Source: Epulopiscium sp. Nele67-Bin004 (GTDB lineage Bacteria > Bacillota_A > Clostridia > Lachnospirales > Cellulosilyticaceae). Taken from it: a stretch of DNA of 26,754 bases. Made by a program: the position numbers and the translations under genes. Where the stretch lies: assembly GCA_002007315.1 (NCBI GenBank), contig LNZQ01000187.1:1-26754 (forward strand), in the 5' to 3' direction. The notes beneath the pieces were generated by a model that saw only the letters and a list, made by a program, of their open reading frames with translations, was not told the origin of the DNA and did no database searches. The first letter of the stretch is position 1; every line of letters begins with the position of its first letter. Below are positions 1 through 6,557 of this stretch, in pieces.

Positions 1-735
1 AGCACTTCATCAGGCAATGGTTTTACGTCAGGTGGAGTTGTTGCAACACCAAGTGGAGGTTCGTCAAGTAGTAGTGATGACACAACGGACACAACAACAG
101 AAGATACAACAACAGATAATACAACTTCAAGTGGAACAACGTCAGGAAACACTTCATCAGGCAGCTCTTCAAGTGGAACTGTTTGGGAAAATCCATTTAC
201 AGATGTACAACCAACAGATTGGTATTATGACGTTATTAGACAGGCAAATCAACTTAATTTGTTTGGTGGGGTAAGCGATACAGAGTTTGCACCAAAAGAG
301 CAAATGACAAGAGCTATGCTTATATCTGTAATGCATAGACTTGATGGGTCACCTGCTGTTAGTGGGGCAGCGGTTGAATTTGATGACGTTTTATCAGATG
401 CTTGGTACACAACGCCTATAACTTGGGCTGTGCAAAACAATATCGTTAGTGGGTATGATGCAACGACATTTGGAACAAGCGACAGTGTGACGAGAGAACA
501 AATGGTATCAATACTTTGGAGATATGCAGATAGACCTTATACTGGAAACGTAGCAAACTTAAATGAGTTTTCAGATGCAGGTCAGATTTCATCATATGCA
601 GCAGATGCGATGGCTTGGGCATACCAAAATGGAATTATAGGTGGAAAAGGCGATGGAATTTTAGACCCTAAAGGGGAGGCAACTAGAGCAGAAGTTGCAG
701 CTATAATTTTAAGATATGTGGACAAATTTCAATGA
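1..735 (+). CDS. S-layer homology (SLH) domain surface protein, C-terminal part
   Basis: The reading frame is open from the first base, so the N-terminus lies outside the window; 244 residues are visible. The first ~60 are a Ser/Thr/Gly/Asp-rich linker. Three SLH domains follow, at about residues 65-115, 127-176 and 190-241 of the visible part. Each has the usual F-x-D-V/A ... W/A ... G-I/L-x-G ... T-R-x-x pattern; the motifs are TRAM, TREQ and TRAE, so only the last matches the canonical TRAE. SLH triplets anchor proteins non-covalently to secondary cell-wall polymer, so this is an extracytoplasmic wall-bound protein whose effector domain is off-window. The stop codon overlaps the start of the response-regulator gene (ATGA), implying co-transcription and translational coupling. 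SLH assignment is confident; function of the whole protein is unknown. Confidence 0.9.
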   Translation, partial: STSSGNGFTSGGVVATPSGGSSSSSDDTTDTTTEDTTTDNTTSSGTTSGNTSSGSSSSGTVWENPFTDVQPTDWYYDVIRQANQLNLFGGVSDTEFAPKEQMTRAMLISVMHRLDGSPAVSGAAVEFDDVLSDAWYTTPITWAVQNNIVSGYDATTFGTSDSVTREQMVSILWRYADRPYTGNVANLNEFSDAGQISSYAADAMAWAYQNGIIGGKGDGILDPKGEATRAEVAAIILRYVDKFQ

Positions 736-1457
736 TAAAAATTGCTGTTTGTGATGATGACATCAAATTTACGTCACAAATTGAGCAGTATATTTATGAT
801 ATAGAGCAGACGAACCAAGTTGATATAGATGTATTTTTTAGCGGCGAAAGTTTGCTAAAAAGTTTGGAAAATGCAATGTATGACATTATATATCTTGACG
901 TTGAAATGGGCAATATAAACGGCATAGATACGGGGCATAAAGTGCGAGAACTTGATAAAAACGTAGCGATTATTTATATTACAAACTTTATTAGTTTTGC
1001 ACCAAATGCCTTTGAAGTTAGGGCGTTTGGGTATCTAACAAAGCCAATAGATAAACAAAAATTTGAGGAATATTACAAACAAATAGTATTGGGGCTAACA
1101 AAAGCTCCGATATATTTTTGGTATGAATTTAAGCGTCAGCATTTCAAAGTTTTGATATCGGATATAATGTTTTTTGAAAGCAAAGGGCGTAGTGTGTATA
1201 TAAAAACTGCAAATGATAACAATAAATATTATGCAAAATTAAATGATGTGCAAAATTATTTGACACAAATTAACGTTGATTTTTATAGAGTAAGCCAGTC
1301 GATTTTAATAAATCCTAAGTTTGTGCATTCGTATAAGCACGATGAAATGGTGTTAAAAAATAACGAAAGTTTTGCAATTACGCCAAATAGGCGAGCAGAA
1401 GTTAAACAATTATTTTGTAAAATTAAAGGAGATGAACTGCTTGGAACGAGTATTTGA
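732..1457 (+). CDS. LytTR-family response regulator (AgrA/ComE-like)
   Basis: A 241-residue two-domain regulator. The receiver domain (about 1-120) has the acidic pair D8/D9, phospho-acceptor D56 in IYLDVEMG, T84 and K104 (LTKP), all expected for an active CheY-like fold. Residues ~130-232 look like a LytTR DNA-binding domain: the KVLISDIMFFES and YRVSQSILINPKFV strands are typical. This class binds promoters as dimers and commonly controls quorum-regulated surface or secreted functions. ATG at 732 overlaps the stop of the SLH gene, and its own 3' end overlaps the sensor kinase gene, so the three form one transcriptional unit. The cognate kinase is almost certainly the next gene. Targets cannot be read from the sequence. 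Confidence 0.93.
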   Translation: MIKIAVCDDDIKFTSQIEQYIYDIEQTNQVDIDVFFSGESLLKSLENAMYDIIYLDVEMGNINGIDTGHKVRELDKNVAIIYITNFISFAPNAFEVRAFGYLTKPIDKQKFEEYYKQIVLGLTKAPIYFWYEFKRQHFKVLISDIMFFESKGRSVYIKTANDNNKYYAKLNDVQNYLTQINVDFYRVSQSILINPKFVHSYKHDEMVLKNNESFAITPNRRAEVKQLFCKIKGDELLGTSI

Positions 1458-2589
1458 GTTGCTAATAAATTCAATATTTATCGTTGTGATGTTTCATCTA
1501 TTTGCAGAAAGTTTTTTGGACAAAAAAGGTTGGAACAAGGCACTTATATTACCAAACTTGGCGGTTATCGTTGTTCAAGTTATAGTGGTATTGTATGTGC
1601 CTTTTTCTTATATGATTGTGTATATTTTGACGCTAAGTGTGCTTGTTGTAACTATGTATGATGGGGCGTTGACCCGTGGGGTTATGACGGTGTTTGCATA
1701 TTTGGCGATATTGATAATTGTAGATTTGTCTATTTTGCTTATGCTTGGAATTGTTGTAGCGATAAATATAGTTAGATATAAAAATAAGCCGTATCAATAT
1801 TATCAGGCGTTTTTTGTAGTGCCGCTTTTAAGCTTATATGTTGTGTATAACTTTTGGGACAACTACTTGTTGGTTGTAAGTATAATAATTATAAATATAT
1901 TGATGCTAAAAATATACAGCTTAGTGCAGAATCAAAGTAATATTACGATGAAAAATAGACTGTATTTGCAACAGTTGGCACTAAAAAAAGAGTATTATCA
2001 GCAGATAGATATGCTAGTTGAAGCAAGTCGAAAAACTAATCACGATATAAAATATCATCTTGTAACGATTAGGGAGTGTTTGATAAAGCAAAATCCAGAC
2101 GAGGCAAAAAAGTATGTGGACAACCTTATTGAGGGCAATGATAAAAAACTGCTCGCAAATACGAACAATATTACGATTGACGGTATAATAAATTCTAAGT
2201 CGCAAATTATAGTTGATAACAATATACAATTTGATGCAAATATAAGTATACCTGTTGTGTTGCCGTTTCAAAACACAGATATAAGCATTTTGTTTGGAAA
2301 TATGCTAGAAAATGCAATTGAGGCGACATTAAAAGTTGAGGAAAAATTTATAAAGTTGAATATAAAGTTTGAGGACAATATACTTATTGTGAGTTGCATA
2401 AACAGTTATAATGGTGAGGTATTAAGGAGAAGTGGCACGTTTAGGACGACAAAAGAAGATAAAAATAACCACGGGTTTGGGACAAAATCTATTGTTGAAG
2501 TTTGCGAAAAGTATAATGGGCAGGCAAATTTTGAATATAGTGATAATCAATTTGTTGTTAAAGCAATTTTGATGGAACAATTGATGTAG
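1441..2589 (+). CDS. AgrC-like GHKL sensor histidine kinase
   Basis: About 382 residues. The N-terminal ~155 residues hold five to six hydrophobic segments with almost no extracytoplasmic loop, as in peptide-sensing HPK10 kinases (AgrC, ComD). A helical linker leads to the phospho-acceptor motif TNHDIKYH (H201). An ATPase domain follows with an N-box (LFGNMLENAIEA, about 284-295) and a G-box (HGFGTKS, about 344-350), the HATPase_c_5 form. I place the start at TTG 1441: GGAG at 1428-1431 lies 9 nt upstream, whereas the in-frame ATG at 1432 abuts the Shine-Dalgarno sequence with no spacer. It overlaps the regulator gene by 17 nt. No agrB- or agrD-like gene is visible, so the ligand is unknown. 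An ATG 1432 start would add three residues. Confidence 0.9.
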   Translation: MERVFELLINSIFIVVMFHLFAESFLDKKGWNKALILPNLAVIVVQVIVVLYVPFSYMIVYILTLSVLVVTMYDGALTRGVMTVFAYLAILIIVDLSILLMLGIVVAINIVRYKNKPYQYYQAFFVVPLLSLYVVYNFWDNYLLVVSIIIINILMLKIYSLVQNQSNITMKNRLYLQQLALKKEYYQQIDMLVEASRKTNHDIKYHLVTIRECLIKQNPDEAKKYVDNLIEGNDKKLLANTNNITIDGIINSKSQIIVDNNIQFDANISIPVVLPFQNTDISILFGNMLENAIEATLKVEEKFIKLNIKFEDNILIVSCINSYNGEVLRRSGTFRTTKEDKNNHGFGTKSIVEVCEKYNGQANFEYSDNQFVVKAILMEQLM

Positions 2590-2623
2590 AGAGAAATCAA
2601 GTTATAAATAAGTGCAAAAGAAA

Positions 2624-2668
2624 AGAACGATTGCCCTAAAAAGTAATCGTTCTGGTATTTTAGTTTTT
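2624..2668. terminator. Bidirectional intrinsic terminator
   Basis: A perfect 9-bp stem, AGAACGATT (2624-2632) with AATCGTTCT (2645-2653), has a 12-nt loop. On the + strand it is followed by GGTATTTTAGTTTTT; on the - strand by TTTTCTTTTG. It lies between the + kinase gene and the end of the - strand small-membrane-protein operon, so it probably stops both. Confidence 0.75.
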
Positions 2669-2744
2669 CATATATAGCCCCAAATATAAAACATTTAGGG
2701 GACATTGGTGTTAGCTGTACGGGTGCTTCCTTTGTCTTTATAAA

Positions 2745-3083
2745 CTATATACTTCTCAAGACAGGTATGGCTACTATACTTATAATAATTGTAACAAAAA
2801 ATAATTTTTTATTTTCTTTTATCACTCTTTTATTTATATATATAAAACCAAAAATAATTTTAAACCAAATTATTAGTGGTACTGTAACTAATAAAGCGTC
2901 TACTATACTTAGGCGACCCATAGAATCACTATATATTGCAATTGCAATACTTATAATAATTTGTAATAAATCTATCCCATATCCCTTTTGGTTCATAGTA
3001 TTTGTTTTAATTATTTTTATTAAAGCATAAAATTGAGTTAGTATAAATATAGTTATCACTATACAAAACATTATTCCCAACAT
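2745..3083 (-). CDS. Small four-helix membrane protein, unknown
   Basis: A 112-residue, very hydrophobic protein with four predicted membrane segments, at about residues 3-25, 37-53, 63-84 and 93-110. Short charged loops (MNQKGYG, NKRVIKENKK) separate them. AAGGAGGG lies 8 nt before the ATG at 3083, a strong ribosome site. It is the last gene of a three-gene operon with an XRE repressor and another small membrane protein. I recognise no family. Such cassettes are common in clostridia and their job is generally unknown. The gene is well supported by its ribosome site and operon position; the opposite strand also has an open frame here but no ribosome site. Confidence 0.75.
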   Translation of the reverse strand: MLGIMFCIVITIFILTQFYALIKIIKTNTMNQKGYGIDLLQIIISIAIAIYSDSMGRLSIVDALLVTVPLIIWFKIIFGFIYINKRVIKENKKLFFVTIIISIVAIPVLRSI

Positions 3084-3132
3084 AAATTTTCCCTCCTTAC
3101 TAACACTAACGTGCTAACAACTTTTGCTAATT

Positions 3133-3354
3133 TTATTCCAAATAAAATAAATCTTCAAATTTTTTATCAAGTGCAATACAAAGTATTAAGGCAAGTTTTG
3201 CGGTTGGATTAAATTGCCCTGTTTCAATGGAGCTGATAGTGTTTCTGGATACCCCCACCATATTAGCAAGCTCAGCTTGAGATAGTTTTTGTTCGGCACG
3301 TGCTTGTTTTAATCTATTTCTTAAAATTAGTCCTGCATCTTCATTTTTTTTCAT
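3133..3354 (-). CDS. XRE-family HTH transcriptional repressor (YozG-like size)
   Basis: A 73-residue single-domain Cro/C1-type regulator. The helix-turn-helix runs from about residue 11 to 65, with the recognition region LSQAELANMVGVSRNTISSIE and the conserved FNPTAKLALILCIALD third/fourth helix. The C-terminal FEDLFYLE is typical of short XRE proteins that pair with small membrane proteins. I chose ATG 3354: AAGGGAGG lies 7 nt upstream, while the ATG two codons earlier directly abuts that site. The stop codon of the upstream gene sits within or next to this ribosome site, so the operon is tightly coupled. It is probably autorepressing through the palindrome at 3750-3767. Confidence 0.88.
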   Translation of the reverse strand: MKKNEDAGLILRNRLKQARAEQKLSQAELANMVGVSRNTISSIETGQFNPTAKLALILCIALDKKFEDLFYLE

Positions 3355-3367
3355 TTGCATACCTCCC

Positions 3368-3691
3368 TTACATAAATTGGGAATAAGCAAAATAAGTTAT
3401 TATAAAGCAGATAATTGCTACTATTATTGAAATCAGCTTCTTTTCATAATAAAATCTGGTGAAATTTTGTACTCCCGTCAAGAAAGCTAATTGAAAAACA
3501 AAAATAAAAGGATTTGCAAAAGGCTCTTCTTCCTTGAAATGCTGTAATACGCTTTCTATTAACATTACGCTTATACTGGTTACTAATAATATCAAAGCTA
3601 CCATATTTGAATTTTTCAACACATCAAATTCCCATTCATCGGCAACTTCATTTTCTTTTTTCGCTCTATTAAGTATTTCTTCTCTGTCCAT
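3368..3691 (-). CDS. Small membrane protein next to XRE regulator (DUF6442-like)
   Basis: A 107-residue protein, first gene of the operon. A charged N-terminus (MDREEILNRAKKENEVADEWE) precedes three hydrophobic segments at about 30-46, 58-75 and 84-103. This layout resembles the DUF6442 proteins that often precede or follow an XRE regulator in Firmicutes; the match is from memory and not certain. The start is ATG 3691 with GAGGTG about 5 nt upstream. A longer in-frame reading back to 3793 would run through the promoter and is rejected. Function unknown; the operon setting suggests a membrane sensor or partner for the repressor. Confidence 0.75.
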   Translation of the reverse strand: MDREEILNRAKKENEVADEWEFDVLKNSNMVALILLVTSISVMLIESVLQHFKEEEPFANPFIFVFQLAFLTGVQNFTRFYYEKKLISIIVAIICFIITYFAYSQFM

Positions 3692-3738
3692 AATGCACCT
3701 CTTTCGTAACGTTGTTGACAAGTTTTCTTTGCAATATA

Positions 3739-3768
3739 ATAATACCATATGACAAGTATACTTGTCAA
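3739..3768 (-). promoter_or_regulatory. Sigma-A promoter of the XRE/membrane-protein operon
   Basis: On the - strand TTGACA (3768..3763), an 18-nt spacer and TATTAT (3744..3739) lie about 50 nt before the first start codon at 3691. The -35 is a perfect consensus. The 18-bp palindrome of the next entry covers the -35 box and much of the spacer. Confidence 0.7.
3750..3767. promoter_or_regulatory. Perfect 18-bp palindrome, likely operator of the XRE repressor
   Basis: TGACAAGTATACTTGTCA reads the same on both strands and covers the -35 box and part of the spacer of the operon promoter, where a bound repressor would block polymerase. A second half-site TGACAAGT is at 3716-3723, and a degenerate TGACAACA begins near 3774. 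Assignment to the XRE protein is inference from position. Confidence 0.65.
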
Positions 3769-3863
3769 GAATTTTGACAACAAAACTTGGCATTAAAATA
3801 GCAGACTACTTTTTACATATAACCTGCAAATTATTACATCAACTTTTTATTCCCCCAAAAATA

Positions 3864-3872
3864 TGCTAATAT
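3864..3872 (+). promoter_or_regulatory. Possible extended -10 promoter of the BceB-like gene
   Basis: TGC followed by TAATAT (3867-3872) forms an extended -10 about 32 nt before the start codon at 3905. Seventeen nt upstream is only a poor -35 (TTTTTA). This is plausible but weak. Confidence 0.35.
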
Positions 3873-3904
3873 TGTATCATCAATAAACCAAGGAGGAAGA
3901 AAAA

Positions 3905-5764
3905 ATGTACTTTTACAATGTTGTGTCTAAAATAGGAAAAAACGGTAGAGTTACAGTATTTTTGGCACTACTATTAAATACAATAGTCATTTCAAGCTTA
4001 TTTATGTTTGCGCTGGGGCTTGATAACACAGTGAATGACAAACTGTCCACAAGTGATGCCGAACAAATGAGCTTTGTGGTCAGCTTAATAACAGTAATAG
4101 CGATAGTTATAATAGGATTTATCCAATGGATAGTGGTCACGTTATACAGTTCGTTGCTAGAAAGCAGGAAGTCGTTTAATACAATGGTGCGTATGATTGG
4201 TATGGGCAAGAAAAAACTGTATAACGTCTACTTCTCGGAGTTTGTGATGTTTCAAATATTAACGATGCCAATTGCAATCGTATTAGCTTACGTGTGCTAC
4301 GGCTTGATTGGGAATATGGCGGGGGGAGAGTTGCAACCGCTTGAGCCACAATATATAGTGTTGGCGATAGTTACAAATTTTGTCGTGACGTTAGTTTCAT
4401 TTAGTAGGGCATATTATAAAAACAGCAAAACACATCAATATTTTGACGTGATAGAGGCAAAAAAGCAACGAAAAACAGGACTACTAACTAAAGTGTTAAA
4501 AATATTGTGCGTTAGCTTAGTTGGGGTAAGCCTAATTTTGATGTCGCTACCGATGATGTTTACCGAATACCCGTTTTATGGATATGCAACATTTTTTCTA
4601 GGGCTTATATTTTTGTGGGACGAAGTTATTAAAGTGTTTTGCAAGTTGGCTAAAAAGATGTTTCCCGCAAAATATAATATTGCAGTAATTTTATTTGAAA
4701 GCAATATAAAATCGGTAACGATAGTTTCTTATACTATAATGTTGGGGTTAAGCATGTGCATTGGTATGTATGGAATGTTTGCGACGATGAGAAATGCGTC
4801 ATACAATATGGTTCAAGATTATATTCATTATGAATATTGGGGATACAAAAATGACTTTTCGATGTTTGATGACCCAAATTTGGAGGGAGTATCAACAGGT
4901 TTGGTAACTTTTGAAAATACAGTTATGTCTAGCACGTTGCCTATATTTGCAGTGGATAGTGAATATGTTGATGACTTTGAAACAGTGGAGCTTAAATATA
5001 CAGATATGACTAGTGACCAACTTAAAGTAAATTTGGACGACCCAACATTTAATGGAATAGTTGTGATGTCGGGTTTAATTAGTGAGGAACAAGTTGGAGA
5101 TACAATTGAGCTAATGTTTTTTGGTGTGCCGATAGAGTTTGTAATAGTTGGTGGATATGACAGCACAATAAGTTATAGATACTTTAACTTGGTGAGTAAA
5201 AGTTATGTTTATGAACAATTAGGATTAGACCAAAGCCAAGCGAACAATTTTTTTAGCAAAATTTCGGTTGATAGTTTTATAGATGAAGATTTCTTTGTAG
5301 TTAATAAAGAAGAAATAGCAACAACAAATAAAGAAAACGTTTTGAAGATGACGTTTGTTATAGAGTTTCCAATTATAGTTTTGTTAGTTGCGTCAATATT
5401 TATGTTAGGTAATTTTATATATTTGTCAGCAGGGAAAAACAAACTTGATATTGCAAGATTTCGGGCGTTAGGAGTTGCCGAAAAAGATGTAAATACAGCA
5501 TATATATTAAACTACTCGTTGATAGTGATGCTATCAATATGTCCATCAGCTTTGGGTGGATATGCGATAGCTAAAAGTTTGGCACATCTAGGTTCGGGTA
5601 TGTCGGATAGATATATTGAATATGGGACTATTATGCCATGGGGATTGTTTGTGACGGTTGTAGTGTTGATTTTGTTGTTTATTGTTGCAATGTATTTTGT
5701 TGTTACAGGCAGTGCAAGAAAAAATTATTTAGACTTAGTTCGTACAAAAATGCAAGCAGAATAG
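3905..5764 (+). CDS. BceB/FtsX-type ABC transporter permease
   Basis: A 619-residue protein with ten predicted membrane segments: about 16-38, 57-80, 108-134, 148-168, 197-216, 224-240, 270-294, 483-505, 532-555 and 578-601. A large extracytoplasmic domain (~300-480) lies between segments 7 and 8. That topology is the hallmark of BceB-type permeases, which sense or remove cell-wall-active peptide antibiotics. The FtsX-like element LDIARFRALGVAEKDV (about 514-530) follows segment 8, as is usual. AGGAGGAAG lies 6 nt before the ATG. The ATPase gene starts 12 nt downstream. Classical bce modules put the ATPase first and are linked to BceRS; here the order is reversed and no bceRS pair adjoins. 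A generic MacB/FtsX exporter is the alternative. Confidence 0.85.
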   Translation: MYFYNVVSKIGKNGRVTVFLALLLNTIVISSLFMFALGLDNTVNDKLSTSDAEQMSFVVSLITVIAIVIIGFIQWIVVTLYSSLLESRKSFNTMVRMIGMGKKKLYNVYFSEFVMFQILTMPIAIVLAYVCYGLIGNMAGGELQPLEPQYIVLAIVTNFVVTLVSFSRAYYKNSKTHQYFDVIEAKKQRKTGLLTKVLKILCVSLVGVSLILMSLPMMFTEYPFYGYATFFLGLIFLWDEVIKVFCKLAKKMFPAKYNIAVILFESNIKSVTIVSYTIMLGLSMCIGMYGMFATMRNASYNMVQDYIHYEYWGYKNDFSMFDDPNLEGVSTGLVTFENTVMSSTLPIFAVDSEYVDDFETVELKYTDMTSDQLKVNLDDPTFNGIVVMSGLISEEQVGDTIELMFFGVPIEFVIVGGYDSTISYRYFNLVSKSYVYEQLGLDQSQANNFFSKISVDSFIDEDFFVVNKEEIATTNKENVLKMTFVIEFPIIVLLVASIFMLGNFIYLSAGKNKLDIARFRALGVAEKDVNTAYILNYSLIVMLSICPSALGGYAIAKSLAHLGSGMSDRYIEYGTIMPWGLFVTVVVLILLFIVAMYFVVTGSARKNYLDLVRTKMQAE

Positions 5765-5776
5765 AGGAGATATAAG

Positions 5777-6445
5777 ATGATACAAATAGAAAATTTAAAC
5801 TATTCCGTTATGGACGGGGAAAGCGAAAGAAAAATTTTGAATAATATTTCGGCACAAATAAAAAGCAACTCGCTAACAGTTGTGCATGGAACGTCTGGTT
5901 CTGGAAAAACAACGTTGTTGTATGCATTAAGTGGTATGCTTGATAATATAGATAGCGGAAAAATTGTTATAGATGGCACATCGCTTTATGCTTTAGATGC
6001 AAGCGAGAGAGATAACTTTAGGTTGAAAAATATGGGGCTGGTGTTCCAAAATTTTAATTTGTTTCCAAGCATGAGTATTGAAGAAAATATTTTTCTTCCG
6101 ATATATGCAAACAATCAAAAGCCGACAGCACAGCAGAAGTTTAAGGCAAAAGAGTTTATGGGAATGTTAAACTTGGTGGATTGCGTAAACAAACCTATAT
6201 TTAAGTTGTCTGGGGGACAACAGCAGAGAGTGGCGATAATTAGGGCGTTTATAACAAATCCAGCGATAATTTTGTGTGATGAGCCAACAGCAAATTTGGA
6301 CGTTGAAAACAGCAAGATTTTTTATAGCTATTTGCAAAAAATTTCTAAGGCGGAAGATTGTGCGATAGTTGTAGTGTCGCATGATACGATGGCGCTTGAA
6401 TATTGCGACGATAGAATAAAAATTATTGATGGGAAAATTATATAG
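5777..6445 (+). CDS. ABC transporter ATPase, BceA/LolD/MacB type
   Basis: A 222-residue nucleotide-binding subunit. Walker A is GTSGSGKT (38-45), the Q-loop glutamine is Q91, the signature is LSGGQ (144-148), Walker B is ILCDEP (165-170) with catalytic E169, and the switch histidine is H202. All key residues are present, so it should be active. Length and motif spacing fit the small ATPases that pair with FtsX-like permeases. GAGGAGA precedes the ATG at 5777, 12 nt after the permease stop. It presumably energises the permease encoded just upstream. The transcript then runs into a GC-rich hairpin repeat that may limit downstream transcription. Confidence 0.93.
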   Translation: MIQIENLNYSVMDGESERKILNNISAQIKSNSLTVVHGTSGSGKTTLLYALSGMLDNIDSGKIVIDGTSLYALDASERDNFRLKNMGLVFQNFNLFPSMSIEENIFLPIYANNQKPTAQQKFKAKEFMGMLNLVDCVNKPIFKLSGGQQQRVAIIRAFITNPAIILCDEPTANLDVENSKIFYSYLQKISKAEDCAIVVVSHDTMALEYCDDRIKIIDGKII

Positions 6446-6450
6446 ACATC

Positions 6451-6512
6451 TGTAGGGGCGGTCACTGGCCGCCCGCATAACATGGCCGCCCGCATAACAT
6501 GGCCGCCCGCAT
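6451..6512 (+). repeat. GC-rich hairpin repeat plus 17-bp tandem repeats
   Basis: TGTAGGGGCGG begins at 6451, and GGGCGG (6456-6461) pairs with CCGCCC (6469-6474). From 6466 a 17-bp unit, TGGCCGCCCGCATAACA, is repeated nearly three times (6466-6482, 6483-6499, 6500-6512 partial). The GC content is far above the flanks. A related hairpin starts at 21148, and an inverted relative is at 6549..6519. It looks like an intergenic repetitive element rather than coding DNA. Confidence 0.75.
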
Positions 6513-6518
6513 ATCCAC

Positions 6519-6549
6519 AAAAAAACGGACGCCCAATGAGCGTCCTACA
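6519..6549 (-). terminator. Intrinsic terminator of oppA, built from a repeat copy
   Basis: On the - strand TGTAGG leads into GGACGC (6545..6540), a 7-nt loop, GCGTCC (6532..6527), then G and seven T (6525..6519). It lies just after the oppA stop and has the full anatomy of a rho-independent terminator. The TGTAGG leader and hairpin architecture match the GC-rich repeats at 6451 and 21148. Confidence 0.85.
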
Positions 6550-6557
6550 GGTGTGCA

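Noticed and set aside
17..274. Gln/Val-rich 85-codon frame at the left edge, + strand
   Set aside because: It is the off-frame reading of the Ser/Thr-rich linker of the SLH gene, with low-complexity translation and no ribosome site.
2690..2745. Hairpin CCCCAAAT/ATTTAGGGG (about 2678-2701) as a terminator
   Set aside because: It has a bulge and no T-tract on either strand; the neighbouring 2624-2668 hairpin is the convincing one.
2767..3030. Hydrophobic 87-codon frame on the + strand
   Set aside because: It is antisense to the 112-residue membrane protein gene, which has a strong ribosome site and operon context; the + frame has neither.
3133..3691. Toxin-antitoxin reading of the XRE/small-membrane-protein cassette
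   Set aside because: No toxin-family signature, and two multi-helix membrane proteins flank the repressor; a regulator plus membrane partners fits better.
6466..6512. CRISPR-like tandem repeat
   Set aside because: Units are 17 bp and contiguous with no spacers, and there are no cas genes; this is a simple tandem repeat.
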